A stretch of DNA of 64,000 nt, taken from positions 1 through 64,000 of the forward strand of contig DATGZN010000054.1 in the NCBI GenBank assembly GCA_035297145.1, in the 5' to 3' direction. The notes beneath the pieces were generated by a model that ran no database searches, was not told where the DNA came from, and saw only the letters and a program-made list of their open reading frames with translations. Below are positions 41,441 to 50,958 of this stretch, one piece after another; within the stretch, counting starts at the first letter, position 1; every line of letters begins with the position of its first letter. The position numbers and the translations under genes are program-made. The DNA is from QHXW01 sp035297145. GTDB taxonomy: Bacteria; Acidobacteriota; Terriglobia; Bryobacterales; Bryobacteraceae.

Positions 41441-44119
41441 TTACTCGAACCGCAGGATGCGCATCGGGTCGACTCGGGAGGCTCGTTGGGCGGGAATGAA
41501 ATTCGCCATAAGGCCGACCGCGGCCACTCCCGCGACCACACACGCGTAAGTGAGTGGATCGTGCGTACTCACGCCGAATAGCAGCGACTCCAGCAATCGA
41601 GTGGTGAGAAAGGCGCCGGCCAGCCCTAAAACCACGCCGGCCGATACCAGTGCCATGCCGCTCGCCAGCACGCCGCCCATTACCTGTCCGGGACGCGCAC
41701 CCAGCGCCATGCGAATGCCGATCTCACGCGATCGCTGGCTGACCGCGTAAGAGGTTACGCCATAAACGCCGGCCGCTGCGAGCAGGATGGCGATCGCGGC
41801 GAACGCTCCGAACAGCCAGGAGTAAGCACTGCGCGCCCAGAGCGACCGGTCCAGCCGCTCACTCATGGTGCGGATGTTGAACATCGCGAGATCCGGATCG
41901 ATCTGCCGCTGGGCATCGCGCGCGGCGCTGGCCAGAGCGTGCGGATCGATCGTGCTTCGCAGAGCGATGCTCATGGTGCGCTGCCACTGCTGCCGGAATG
42001 GCACCCAGACGCACGGGCGCATCTCCTGGTCCAGGCCGTAGTGTTTCACGTCGCGCGTGATCCCGACCACCTGCATCCACTAGTGCTCATCAAAACTGTA
42101 GCGGAGCCGTTTGCCCATCGCGTCGGAGTTCGGCCAGAAGTACTTCGCAAAGCTCTCGTTGATCACCGCAACGTGCGGAACGGCTGGGTCCCCGTCTCGA
42201 TCCGTGAACGGCCTGCCCGCGATGAACGTTACGCCGATGGTCTCGAAATAACCGGGCGTAGCTTTCAAGCCCAGAACCACGGGACTCTGCTCTTTTGGGC
42301 CGAAGGTGTGGCCGCCCTCGACTTCGAAGAAATAGCCGTCATGGCCATCCAGCGGAAGAATGGAAACCGCTGCGGCCGACTTCACCCCTGGCAAGACACG
42401 CAGCCGATCGAGCAGCCGATTATAAAACTCGATCGTTTCCGGCGCCTTGGCATACCTGGCTTCCGGAAGCTCCACCGTGTAGGTGAGTACCTTGTCGGGA
42501 CGGAATCCCGGATCGACATGTAGGACTTTGCGAAAAGCTTCGAGCAGCAGCCCGGCGCTCACCAGAAGCATCAGCGCGAGGCCGATTTCGCACACAATCA
42601 AGGCGCTCAGCGCGCCGCGCCGCGCACGCGAGAACGATGACCGCGTTCCATCCTGCAACCATTCGCGCGGATCGACTCCGGCCGCCTGTATCGCCGGCGC
42701 CAGCCCGAACAACACAGCCGCGCCCGCGGTAATCACGGTGCAGAAAACGGCAAACCTTGCATCCAACTGGAAGCTCAACCAGCCCGGCATGTCATCAGGC
42801 ATGAGCGTGAGAATTCCTCGCAGGAATACGTGGCCAATCAGCACGCCGGCAATGCCGCCGATCGCCGCCAGCACCAGGCTTTCAGTGAGCAGTTGCCGGA
42901 TGATGGCACCGCGTGACGCCCCGATCGCCGTGCGAATGGCGATTTCTCGGGTACGCGCCGCGCCTCTCACCATCATCAGTCCGGCGATGTTCACGCAAGC
43001 AATGAGCAGGACGATCGCGACGCCGCCCAGGAGTATGTGGGTCACCTGCCGGTAGTCGCCCAGATAGCGATCCCGCAGCGGCATCAATGTCGGCGACGTA
43101 ATATCGTTCACACTGTGCTTGCCGTCCAGCATCATGGCTTTGTGGACGCGCAAGAGGTCGGCTGCAGCCTGAGTCAGCGAGACGCCGCGCCTGAGCCTGC
43201 CGACGCCGCTTAAGTAGTAGCTTCCCCTGTCTTGCGGATCGGCCGCGAGCGCCGTCCACAATTCAGTGTCCGTTGGAAACACGGCCTCGCGCGGCAGCAC
43301 ACCAACCACCGTGTACGCCTGTCCGTTGAGTTTCAGCACGCGCCCGAGGACATAACGGTCGCTCTGAAACATCCTCTGCCAAAGTGCGTAACCGAGCATC
43401 ATCACCTTCGCACCGCCGGGCCGGTCTTCCTCCGGCAAAAAGTTGCGCCCGAGCGCCGGTTTGAGCCGCAGCACATCCAGCATGTCACGCGTCACTCGTA
43501 CCCCTTTGATTCGTTGCGCGCCACCGCGGTCACCCGAGAGATCGTAGCCCGCGCTTTTGAAAAACGCCATCGCATCGAAGGTCTTGTTGCCTTCACGCCA
43601 CGCGTAAAAATCGGGGTTTGAGATGCCGACGGACTTCAGATTCCACTTCGGCGCAGTTTCGTCGAGGTCTACCAGCCGGTCAGGCTCCGCGAACGGAAGC
43701 GGGCGAAGAAACAGCCCGTTGAACACGCTGAAGATGGCGGCGTTGCCGGCGATTCCCGCCGCCAGCATCCCAATAACCATCAAGCTGAAGGCCGGCTTGT
43801 TCCTGATCGCGCGAAACGCGATTCTCAAATCGTGCTGAAGCGTTCCAAACATTCTGATTCTCCCGGTGGACCCGAGCGCAGCCGGCTCGCGATGGACTGG
43901 CAAGCGAGCTTTCCGAAGCTGCTCTTCGAGCGTCTTATCGTTTTGCAATTCCGCCAGCGCCAGTCGCCGAGCTTCCTCTTCCGAAGCGCCGAGCGTTCGC
44001 AGTTCCTGGTAGCGGTCCTCGAGATGCTGCGCGAGTTCCTCGACGACTTCGCCTTCGCGCGCGCCGCTCAGGTTCAACTGCGCCAAGCGCTCTCGAATGG
44101 GCTCCCGCCAGTCAGGCAT
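41441..44119 (-). pseudogene. ADOP permease interrupted by an in-frame TAG
   Basis: Full-length ADOP architecture: N-terminal segment (RERLAQLNLSGAREGEVVEELAQHLEDRYQEL), MacB_PCD, FtsX block (CVNIAGLMMVRGAARTREIAIRTAIGASRGA), second MacB_PCD, second FtsX block ending RASRVDPMRILRFE. A single TAG at 42080-42082 interrupts it after GKRLRYSFDEH. Reading continues in the same frame with W MQVVGITRDVKHYGLDQ, exactly where the family continues, so one base change (for example GAG to TAG) accounts for it. ATG at 44119 overlaps the padR stop by 8 bases. Its PadR partner is also broken. Confidence 0.85.
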
Positions 44120-44457
44120 ATTCAATCCCGGTTATTCGGCGAATGGCTTCCGCGAATGCCTGCCATCCCACGCGCTGCGTAGCCAGGACCTTGCGTCCTT
44201 CAGCGGTCAGCCGGTAGTAGCGACGGCGCCGCTGGCCGGCCTTCTCCACCCAACGGCCTTGAATCCAGCCGCGCGATTCGAGCCGATAGAGCATCGGGTA
44301 GAGCGACGCCACATGAAAGTGCAGCGCCCCCGTTCGAGCGGGACTCAATCAATTTGCTGACCTCATATCCATGCCGCGGCCGATCCTCCACCAGTGACAG
44401 GATCAGCAGTTCCGCGCTGCCCTTCTTTAACTCACGGTCAAAGGCTCCGGCTACCAT
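44112..44457 (-). pseudogene. PadR regulator frameshifted in a homopolymer
   Basis: PadR-type regulator whose N-terminal half (DRELKKGSAELLILSLVEDRPRHGYEVSKLIESRSNG) and C-terminal half (ALHFHVASLYPMLYRLESRGWIQGRWVEK ... RYYRLTAEGRKVL) lie in different frames. They join in frame if the run of five G (five C at 44327-44331 on the plus strand) had four. It could be a true loss, a phase-variable tract or a sequencing error. An AT-rich palindrome overlaps the start codon. It heads the transcript with the amber-interrupted ADOP. Confidence 0.85.
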
Positions 44458-44477
44458 ATATGTTGTAACAATATATG
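44455..44477 (-). promoter_or_regulatory. AT-rich palindrome at the broken padR start
   Basis: CATATA-TG-TTGT-A-ACAA-TATATG: an imperfect palindrome with a 2-base bulge, overlapping the padR start codon. Position and ATAT-rich character fit a PadR operator for autoregulation (inference). Confidence 0.5.
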
Positions 44478-44586
44478 CTACTCATATACGTCAGGTCAAG
44501 GAACGCATCTTGAAGCGACCGGATTTGACTTCGTGGTGATTCTCCGCGTCTCAGCGCCTCTGCGGTGAGCTTTTCTCGACTCGTGG

Positions 44587-44592
44587 TACAAC
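44587..44592 (+). promoter_or_regulatory. -10-like box for leaderless aroB
   Basis: TACAAC, 6 bases before the aroB ATG at 44599, no Shine-Dalgarno. Weaker match than the other TANNNT boxes. Confidence 0.4.
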
Positions 44593-44598
44593 TCTGAT

Positions 44599-45672
44599 AT
44601 GGCCTCGTTCACCGTGAAAACGCCGCAGCGCGAGTACTGCGCCATGGTGGAGCGAGGCATTCTCTCCCGCGCCGGAAATTTCGTTCCGAAAGGGTCCGGC
44701 AAGGTTTTCGTCGTCACCACGGCTGACGTCTGGCAGCACCACGGAAAGCGATTGGAGCGTGGGCTTTCGGGTATCGCGCATGAGGTGCTCACGTTTCCAG
44801 GGGGAGAAGAGCGCAAGCGTCTGGAGCACGTAGAGACGCTCGCGGAGGAAATGGTACGGCGCGGCGCCGACCGGACCAGCCTCGTCATCGCATTCGGCGG
44901 CGGCATTGTAAACGATATGGCCGGCTTCCTGGCCGCTATTTTCATGCGCGGCATTCCGGTGGTGCAGATTCCGACTACTTTGTTGGCGCAAGTCGACGCA
45001 TCCATCGGCGGCAAGACCGGCGTCAATCTGCTTGAAGGGAAGAATCTCATCGGAAGCTTTCATCAGCCGCTGGCCGTTCTGATCGATCCCGATGTGCTGG
45101 CGACGCTGCCCGACCGCGAATACCGCGCCGGCCTTTTCGAAGTCATCAAGTGCGGTGTAATCCGCAGCGCGCCGCTATTTGAACTGCTGACCAGGCAGCG
45201 CGACGCCGTTCTGCATCAAGAACCCGCGGTCGTCGATCGCCTAATTGAGGAATCGGTACGTATCAAAGCAGAGGTTGTTTCCGCCGACGAGCGCGAATCG
45301 GGCCTCCGCCGCATCTTGAACTTCGGCCACACGTTCGGCCACGCGCTTGAGGCCGAAACCGCCTATGCCCGCTTTCTGCATGGTGAAGCAGTCGGATTCG
45401 GGATGCGCGCGGCCACGCACCTCGCGAAGTCACTGGGACAAGTCAGGGATCGCGACGCCGCCGGCATTCTCGATGCCGTCGATCGCTACGGCCCCATCCC
45501 GTCTCTGCACGGCATTCCCGCCGAGCGGCTCGCCGCCCGCCTGGTCAAAGACAAGAAGACCATCCAGGGGAACGTTCATTTCGTGCTGCCGCGGTCCATC
45601 GGCGAGGTCACCGTCGTTTCCGGAGTGGATGACGGCGCAGTTCTCTCCGCCATCCGCTCGGCTCTCGCATGA
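44599..45672 (+). CDS. aroB: 3-dehydroquinate synthase
   Basis: Second step of the shikimate pathway, converting DAHP to 3-dehydroquinate with NAD and a divalent metal. Motifs: FPGGEERKRLEHVETLAEEM, FGGGIVNDMAGFLAAIFMRGIPVVQIPTTLLAQVDASIGGKTGVNLLEGKNLIGSFHQP (the family signature), ILNFGHTFGHALE (metal-binding His) and FLHGEAVGFGM. 357 residues, usual length. Its stop overlaps the ubiE start (ATGA), so the two are co-translated. Confidence 0.96.
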   Translation: MASFTVKTPQREYCAMVERGILSRAGNFVPKGSGKVFVVTTADVWQHHGKRLERGLSGIAHEVLTFPGGEERKRLEHVETLAEEMVRRGADRTSLVIAFGGGIVNDMAGFLAAIFMRGIPVVQIPTTLLAQVDASIGGKTGVNLLEGKNLIGSFHQPLAVLIDPDVLATLPDREYRAGLFEVIKCGVIRSAPLFELLTRQRDAVLHQEPAVVDRLIEESVRIKAEVVSADERESGLRRILNFGHTFGHALEAETAYARFLHGEAVGFGMRAATHLAKSLGQVRDRDAAGILDAVDRYGPIPSLHGIPAERLAARLVKDKKTIQGNVHFVLPRSIGEVTVVSGVDDGAVLSAIRSALA

Positions 45673-46400
45673 AAGGCACTGCGCCCGCGGGCGTTACCAG
45701 TGAGCAGGAAGCATCGCGCTGGGTGCGTGCCATGTTCGGCCGCATCGCGCCCAGGTACGATCTCGCCAATCACGTTTTGTCGCTCAATCTCGATCGGATG
45801 TGGCGCGCGCAAACGGTGAGGCGAGTCCGCCACATACTGGAGCGTCCCGACGCGCGAACGCTGGATCTCTGCTGTGGCACGGGCGACTTGTTGCTGGCGC
45901 TCGATGCTCAATCCGCGCGACCCGCAATGGGCAGCGATTTCTGCCACCCCATGCTGACCGCCGCCCAGCAGAAAATCTCGCGCCATGGGCGATCCTGCCC
46001 CTTATTCGAAGCTGACGCGCTTCGCTTGCCTATAGCGGACGGCGCGCTCGATCTGATCACGGTGGCCTTCGGCTTTCGCAATCTCGCTGATTATGAATCC
46101 GGACTCAGGGAGATCCATCGCATCCTGAAACCGTCCGGCGTAGCCGCCATTCTGGAGTTCTCCCAGCCCGGCAACACAGCGTTCGGCAAGCTGTACGGCT
46201 TCTACTCACGAAAAGTGCTGCCCCTGATCGGCGCGGCGCTCTCCGGCTCGCGCGAAGCCTACGCGTACTTGCCGGAATCCATCGAAAAGTTTCCTTCCGC
46301 CGAAGACCTGGCCGCCCGCATGCGCGCTACCGGGTTTCGCTCGGTCGAATTCCTCCGCATGACCGGCGGCACAGTCGCACTGCATCTCGGGACGAAATAA
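45669..46400 (+). CDS. ubiE: Demethylmenaquinone methyltransferase (UbiE/MenG)
   Basis: A 243-residue SAM-dependent C-methyltransferase, last step of menaquinone synthesis. Motifs: RVRHILERPDARTLDLCCGTGDLLLAL (SAM motif I), the FGRIAPRYDLANHVLSLNLDRMWR start, DLITVAFGFRNLADYESGLREIHRILKPSG, and FYSRKVLPLIGAALSGSREAYAYLPESIEKFPSAEDL. Acidobacteria use menaquinone, so the MenG role is more likely than a ubiquinone role. Overlaps aroB by 4 bases; icd follows 25 bases later with its own promoter signal. Confidence 0.94.
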   Translation: MKGTAPAGVTSEQEASRWVRAMFGRIAPRYDLANHVLSLNLDRMWRAQTVRRVRHILERPDARTLDLCCGTGDLLLALDAQSARPAMGSDFCHPMLTAAQQKISRHGRSCPLFEADALRLPIADGALDLITVAFGFRNLADYESGLREIHRILKPSGVAAILEFSQPGNTAFGKLYGFYSRKVLPLIGAALSGSREAYAYLPESIEKFPSAEDLAARMRATGFRSVEFLRMTGGTVALHLGTK

Positions 46401-46413
46401 CCGACCCCGCCGC

Positions 46414-46419
46414 TATACT
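46414..46419 (+). promoter_or_regulatory. -10 box for leaderless icd
   Basis: TATACT, exactly 6 bases before the icd ATG at 46426, with GAGTGG between and no properly spaced Shine-Dalgarno. It gives icd its own start of transcription. Confidence 0.6.
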
Positions 46420-46425
46420 GAGTGG

Positions 46426-47433
46426 ATGGCTCACCGCATCACGCTCATTCCCGGAGATGGCATCGGACCAGAGGTCGCGGAAGCAACCGCACGCGCGGTG
46501 GAAGCTGCCGGAGTCGAGGTCGCGTGGGAGCGCGTGGAGGCTGGCGCCACCGCTCTGGCGAAGTCGGGCGAAATGCTGCCGAAAGCCGTTTACGAGTCGC
46601 TCGCCCGCACGCACGTAGGACTCAAAGGCCCCACCGCGACCCCCATCGCCGGCGGCCATCGCAGCATTAACGTGGCTTTGCGCAAGAAGCTCGATCTTTA
46701 CACGAATTTCCGGCCCGTGCGCATGCTGCCCGGATTGAAAACCCGGTTTCAAGGCGTGCCCATCGACATGGTCATCTTCCGCGAGAATACGGAGGATCTC
46801 TACTCCGGCCTCGAGCACGAGGTGGTGAAAGATGTGATCGAAAGCCTGAAAATCATCACGCGCACCGCATCCATTCGCATCGCGCGCGCCACGTTCGAGT
46901 TCGCGCGCCGCGAGGGCCGGAAGAAAGTCACCGCCGTCCACAAGGCAAACATCATGAAGATGAGCGATGGCCTGTTCCTCAAATGCTGCCGCGAGATCGC
47001 CGAAGAGTTCAAGGAAATCCAATACGAAGAGCTGATCGTCGATAACGCATGCATGCAGCTAGTCATGCGCCCCGAAACCTTCGACTTGCTGTTATTGCCC
47101 AATCTTTACGGCGACATCGTTTCCGATCTGGCCGCGGGTTTGGTTGGTGGCTTGGGGATTGTCCCCGGAGCGAATCTAGGCGAGCGCGATGCAATCTTCG
47201 AAGCCGTGCACGGCAGCGCACCCGACATCGCGGGTAAGGGAAAGGCAAATCCCACTGCGCTCATGCAATCGGCCGCACTGATGCTCGCCCACATCGGCGA
47301 ACGCGACGCCTCACGCCGCCTGCAAAGCGCCATTGAAGCCGTTTACGCCGAAGGCAAGTGCTTGACGGTGGACGTCGGCGGCAGCGCCTCCACAACTGAA
47401 TTCACCGCCGGCATCATAGCCCACATGCAATGA
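46426..47433 (+). CDS. icd: NAD-dependent isocitrate dehydrogenase (isocitrate/isopropylmalate family)
   Basis: A 335-residue beta-decarboxylating dehydrogenase: ITLIPGDGIGPEV, ATPIAGGHRSINVALRKKLDLYTNFRPVRMLPG (substrate loop with a Ser and Asn as in isocitrate enzymes), ENTEDLYSGLEHE, HKANIMKMSDG, and DNACMQLVMRPETFDLLLLPNLYGDIVSDLAAGLVGGLG. The S-x-N-V-A-L-R loop and NFRPVR favour isocitrate over 3-isopropylmalate; homoisocitrate cannot be excluded. The size matches short NAD-type enzymes. A T-rich simple repeat and the convergent gap gene follow. Confidence 0.88.
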   Translation: MAHRITLIPGDGIGPEVAEATARAVEAAGVEVAWERVEAGATALAKSGEMLPKAVYESLARTHVGLKGPTATPIAGGHRSINVALRKKLDLYTNFRPVRMLPGLKTRFQGVPIDMVIFRENTEDLYSGLEHEVVKDVIESLKIITRTASIRIARATFEFARREGRKKVTAVHKANIMKMSDGLFLKCCREIAEEFKEIQYEELIVDNACMQLVMRPETFDLLLLPNLYGDIVSDLAAGLVGGLGIVPGANLGERDAIFEAVHGSAPDIAGKGKANPTALMQSAALMLAHIGERDASRRLQSAIEAVYAEGKCLTVDVGGSASTTEFTAGIIAHMQ

Positions 47434-47456
47434 GGAGGGGAAGGCCCGCCGCCCCC

Positions 47457-47493
47457 TTTTGCCTTTTGCAATTTGCCTTTTGTCTTTTGCCTT
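47457..47493. repeat. T-rich CTTTTGCC-type low-complexity repeat, second locus
   Basis: Imperfect TTTTGCC/TTTTG units between the convergent icd and gap stops, similar to 18612-18652. Possibly a spacer or weak terminator region; no stable hairpin seen. Confidence 0.5.
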
Positions 47494-47498
47494 GAGGC

Positions 47499-48506
47499 TT
47501 ACAGCCCTTTCTTTGCCAGAAACTCGACGAGATCCACCACCCGGCACGAGTACCCCCACTCGTTGTCGTACCAGGAAAGCACGTGGACCAGATTGCCCTC
47601 GATCACCTTGGTCATCTCGCCGTCCACAATCGAGCTGTTCGGATTGTGCAGCATGTCACTCGAAACAACCGGGTCTTCAGTGTAAGCCAGAATGCCCTTG
47701 AGCGGACCGGCCGCCGCTTCCTTGAGAGCTTTATTCACTTCCTCTGCGGTTACCGCCTTGTCCGTCACCGCGACCAGATCCACCACGGAAACATCCGGCG
47801 TCGGCACGCGCATCGAATAGCCGTCCAGCTTGCCTTTGAGCTGCGGCATCACCAGGCCAATGGCTTTGGCAGCGCCCGTCGTCGTCGGGATCATGTTGAT
47901 CGCCGCCGCGCGCGCGCGCCGCAGATCCTTGTGCGGAAAATCCAGCACGTTCTGGTCGTTGGTGTAGCTGTGGATCGTGGTCATCGATCCCTTTTGAATG
48001 CCGAACTTGTCGTGGAGGACCTTCACCAGCGGCGCCAGACAATTGGTCGTGCACGAGGCGTTCGAAATAATGTTGTGCTTCTTCGGATCGTAGACGTTGT
48101 CGTTGACTCCCAGCACAACGGTGAGGTCTTCATTCTTGGCCGGCGCAGAGATGATGACTTTCTTGACCGTCCCCCGCACGTGTTTGCAGGCGTCCTTCGC
48201 ATCCGTGAAGCGGCCCGTGGATTCGACCACAATCTGCGCTCCTACTGAGTTCCAATCCAGCTCCGCGGGATCTTTTATCGCAAAAACTTTGAGGTGTTTG
48301 TTGCCTATGCGGATTCCATCCGCTTCAGCCGTAACCGTCTCCGGCAGCGTGCCGAGCACCGAGTCGTACTTCAAAAGATGAGCGAGCGTTTTCGTATCGG
48401 TAATATCATTCACCGCCACGAAATCGACATTTGCGTTATGCAAGCCCGCGCGGACCACATTGCGACCGATGCGTCCGAAACCGTTGATGCCAACTTTGAC
48501 AGCCAT
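47499..48506 (-). CDS. gap: Glyceraldehyde-3-phosphate dehydrogenase (type I)
   Basis: Glycolytic enzyme of 335 residues. NAD-binding VKVGINGFGRIGRNVVRAG, catalytic Cys152 in SNASCTTNCLAPL, the His of TIHSYTNDQNVLD, and WYDNEWGYSCRVVDLVEFL at the end. AGGAGAC stands before the ATG. It is followed convergently by icd and has its own promoter region of about 60 bases upstream. Confidence 0.97.
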   Translation of the reverse strand: MAVKVGINGFGRIGRNVVRAGLHNANVDFVAVNDITDTKTLAHLLKYDSVLGTLPETVTAEADGIRIGNKHLKVFAIKDPAELDWNSVGAQIVVESTGRFTDAKDACKHVRGTVKKVIISAPAKNEDLTVVLGVNDNVYDPKKHNIISNASCTTNCLAPLVKVLHDKFGIQKGSMTTIHSYTNDQNVLDFPHKDLRRARAAAINMIPTTTGAAKAIGLVMPQLKGKLDGYSMRVPTPDVSVVDLVAVTDKAVTAEEVNKALKEAAAGPLKGILAYTEDPVVSSDMLHNPNSSIVDGEMTKVIEGNLVHVLSWYDNEWGYSCRVVDLVEFLAKKGL

Positions 48507-48571
48507 TTTCTGGATTGTCTCCTAGTGAGGATTTAGGGGATTACCTTTCAGGATAACAAATGCGCACTAAC

Positions 48572-49324
48572 TTAGCGTCGGATGACGGCAGCATCACCGA
48601 GGCTGGGCTGCGATTCCAATAACTCGACGCGTTGACGATTCAGCATTGCGGTCTCTTGCGCTACAAAGGCGTCCGGCGGGAATGGAGATCCGACTGCCTC
48701 GTCCGGCAGATTCAATAGTTTTCCCATCATCGATTGATAGAGATCGTGTCCCACGCGTTGCTCGGGAGGAACGTACCAACGATTCAGGGAATCCGCCATC
48801 TTCCGAAACTGGTTGACTAGCAGGTCTCTCGGTACGTTGCGTCGGCCGGCATCGGAAATGATATCGAGCGTCGTTTCCACCGCCTGGAGCATGTTGCAAC
48901 GGCGTAGAATCAGACGCCGCAGCAACTCCGCATCACCAGAGGTTGTGCCGTCGGCGAAAATGCCGGCGGTGACGATGGGGAGCGTATGAGTTACGACGAC
49001 TCTCTGTCCTTCAAACCAGAGAACGCCGCCCTCTTCAACAACGCGCTCCTCGCGGGGAGCGAGGCGCGCCGGCGCCTCATCAATCATGGAATCGGCATAC
49101 ACTGTGCTGGGGGCGTCAGATCGATTAGGCCTTTTGGACCTTTCGAATTCGACTACGTTCGACCCGTTTGCTCGAACCGCAAATGCCTCCAAACTGATCG
49201 CTGCATCGTTCCTGATCCGGACTTCGTTCGAGCCGTCGGGTAAAGGTTTGAGGAAGGCAGTGATTTGTGCGTTCAATGATAAGACGCACGACAGAGCGAA
49301 GCACGGTGCAATCACGCGCGTCAT
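48572..49324 (-). CDS. Hypothetical exported protein
   Basis: A 250-residue protein with a signal peptide (MTRVIAPCFALSCVLSLNAQ). A beta-rich first half (FLKPLPDGSNEVRIRNDAAISLEAFAVRANGS) contains VVTAGIFADGTTSGDAELLRRLILRR, and a helical second half (MLQAVETTLDIISDAGRR ... FRKMADSLNRW) follows. No family recognised. The ATG at 49324 has GGGTGA about 6 bases upstream and is preferred to an ATC-preceded start 9 bases earlier. It lies 27 bases downstream of the PilT-like gene. Confidence 0.78.
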   Translation of the reverse strand: MTRVIAPCFALSCVLSLNAQITAFLKPLPDGSNEVRIRNDAAISLEAFAVRANGSNVVEFERSKRPNRSDAPSTVYADSMIDEAPARLAPREERVVEEGGVLWFEGQRVVVTHTLPIVTAGIFADGTTSGDAELLRRLILRRCNMLQAVETTLDIISDAGRRNVPRDLLVNQFRKMADSLNRWYVPPEQRVGHDLYQSMMGKLLNLPDEAVGSPFPPDAFVAQETAMLNRQRVELLESQPSLGDAAVIRR

Positions 49325-49351
49325 ACTGATCACCCGATTCTACCGCGAACG

Positions 49352-50506
49352 TCAGCCCTGCAAATATCGCGCTAAATCGTCCGGACGGAAACAGTGCGCC
49401 AGTGCGGTCTCGCGTGTGATCCGCCCCGCGCGCACCAGTTCGGCGAGGGATTGTTCCATCGTGATCATGCCCTCGGACCGGCCGGTCGAGATGGCGGTAT
49501 AGAGCTGATGATCTTCGCCCTTGCGGATCAAACTGCGCACAGCGTGCGATCCCATCATGATCTCGATAGCCGGATAGCGGCCACCGCCATTCGCCGTGGG
49601 AACCAGTTGCTGAGCCACCAGCGCCAGAAGCGCGAGAGAAAGCTGCTGCCGAATTTGCCGCTGGTTGGCGAGAGGAAAAGTATCGAGAATTCGCGAAACC
49701 GCCTGTGAGGTGTCATTGGTGTGCAGCGTCGAAAGCACCAGGTGTCCGGTTTCCGCCGCGGTCAATACGGTGGCGATGGTTTCCGGGTCGCGCATTTCGC
49801 CGACGAGAATCACATCGGGAGTCTGGCGCATGATGCTGCGGACGGAGCTTGCGAACTCCGGAGCGTCGTGGCCCACTTCAATCTGCTCGACAATCGAGTT
49901 GCGGTTGGTGTGTACGTATTCGACCGGATCTTCGATGGTGACGATGTGATCGCGCCGCTCATTGTTGATGATGTCGATCAAGGCGGCGAGCGTCGAGCTT
50001 TTGCCGCAACCCGTCGAGCCGGTAATCAGGATCAGCCCCTGCCGCGCTTCGGTCAATCGATGCAGGGCCGCCGGCAAATGCAAAGATTCCAGCGTGGGAA
50101 TCCGCGAGGGCAGCAGCCGGATGGCGCCTGCCAGCGTGCCGCGCTGATGATGCACATTGGCACGAAAGCGGCCGATGGCCTCGCGTGAAAAGCAAAAATC
50201 GGTCGACTTGTGTTGTTGCAGATCCTGGGCTTGCTTCGGAGTCAGCAACGGAAGGAGCAGGTTACGAGTATCCTCGGCTCCCAATGGCGGTCCCGCAGCC
50301 GGCGATAGCTCTCCGTCTACACGCAAGGCAACCGGCGCGCCCGCGATCAGCAGCAGATCGGATGCGTTGCGCTGCACTGCGTAGGCGAGCAATTGGTCGA
50401 GACTGGCTGTGCTTTGCGGCCCGCCGGCATGGCTCGCGCGCGATCCGGTTGCCGCCCGGTTCAGTTCCGCGACGATCTCCGCGAGCTCATTGTCGTAGCC
50501 GGGCAT
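49352..50506 (-). CDS. Type IV pilus retraction ATPase (PilT-like)
   Basis: A 384-residue GspE/PilT-type motor. An N-terminal PilT domain (SLDQLLAYAVQRNASDLLLIAGAPVALRVDGELSP) is followed by Walker A GSTGCGKSST, the Asp box IVTIEDPVEYVHTN, Walker B RQTPDVILVGEMRDPET and the His box GHLVLSTLHTNDTSQAVSRI. The AIRLLPSRIPTL linker and AGRI...ALA end are PilT-like. It would drive pilus retraction and twitching motility. I chose the ATG at 50506; an earlier start at 50578 would add 24 residues without family character. No other pilus genes are in the window. Confidence 0.9.
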   Translation of the reverse strand: MPGYDNELAEIVAELNRAATGSRASHAGGPQSTASLDQLLAYAVQRNASDLLLIAGAPVALRVDGELSPAAGPPLGAEDTRNLLLPLLTPKQAQDLQQHKSTDFCFSREAIGRFRANVHHQRGTLAGAIRLLPSRIPTLESLHLPAALHRLTEARQGLILITGSTGCGKSSTLAALIDIINNERRDHIVTIEDPVEYVHTNRNSIVEQIEVGHDAPEFASSVRSIMRQTPDVILVGEMRDPETIATVLTAAETGHLVLSTLHTNDTSQAVSRILDTFPLANQRQIRQQLSLALLALVAQQLVPTANGGGRYPAIEIMMGSHAVRSLIRKGEDHQLYTAISTGRSEGMITMEQSLAELVRAGRITRETALAHCFRPDDLARYLQG

Positions 50507-50546
50507 TCTGTCATCAGTAAACCTCACCCTCGCGGGTTCGGTCAAC

Positions 50547-50870
50547 GTGACAAGTTTGGTGGGGAGAAAGCCGCCCACGCGCGGCCTCCCACCAGGCAGG
50601 GAGACCGCGCGCGGTGATCCGCGCCGAGCGAAGGCGAAAGTGGCCGGGTGGAAGCCCGACGTTTCGGAATCTTCCCTCGACGCTCTGAATTTCCGTCAGC
50701 GTGATCTGGCACGAAGGCCAGTCACGCCACAAGCCTTTCTGAGGGCGCCGAAAACCAGTATCACCGGGCGAGCCGGCCGGGGGAGGAACGGCATCGCCCT
50801 GACGGCGAGCATTGCTGCGCAGCAACGTGGGCGGTGCGGGCAAGCCGACCGCTTTTGACTTCAGGATATA
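50547..50870 (+). ncRNA. Highly structured intergenic element, possible non-coding RNA or mobile remnant
   Basis: The 450 bases between pilT and the next gene contain at least five consecutive inverted repeats: 50586-50603 (CTCCC/GGGAG), 50609-50624 (GCGCGG-TGAT-CCGCGC), 50699-50727 (11-bp stem with one bulged T and loop ACGAAG), 50795-50807 (CGCC/GGCG) and 50812-50825 (palindrome TTGCTGCGCAGCAA). The density of hairpins with small loops suggests selected RNA or single-strand DNA structure. An Arg-rich frame of about 100 codons (50547-50858, +) crosses it but looks like a by-product. Class and strand are uncertain. Confidence 0.4.
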
Positions 50871-50958
50871 GTCCGAAGGCAAGCCGCCGTTCCCGCGGAT
50901 ATTCGCAAGTCTCTGAATGCGCGGCTTACAAAGTCATGCGAAGTGCGTGACTGGTTAG

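Noticed and set aside
42080..42082. TAG read as pyrrolysine
   Set aside because: The gene is an ADOP permease, not a methylamine methyltransferase, and no pyl genes are seen; a nonsense mutation is simpler.
44536..44570. CGCGTCTCAGCGCCTCTGCGGTGA-like string before aroB
   Set aside because: It resembles common low-complexity intergenic strings; only one copy was noticed in the window and no structure supports a function.
50514..50882. Minus- and plus-strand frames of 100-120 codons in the hairpin cluster
   Set aside because: Both strands are open by composition; neither has a ribosome-binding site or recognisable family, and the inverted repeats explain the sequence better.
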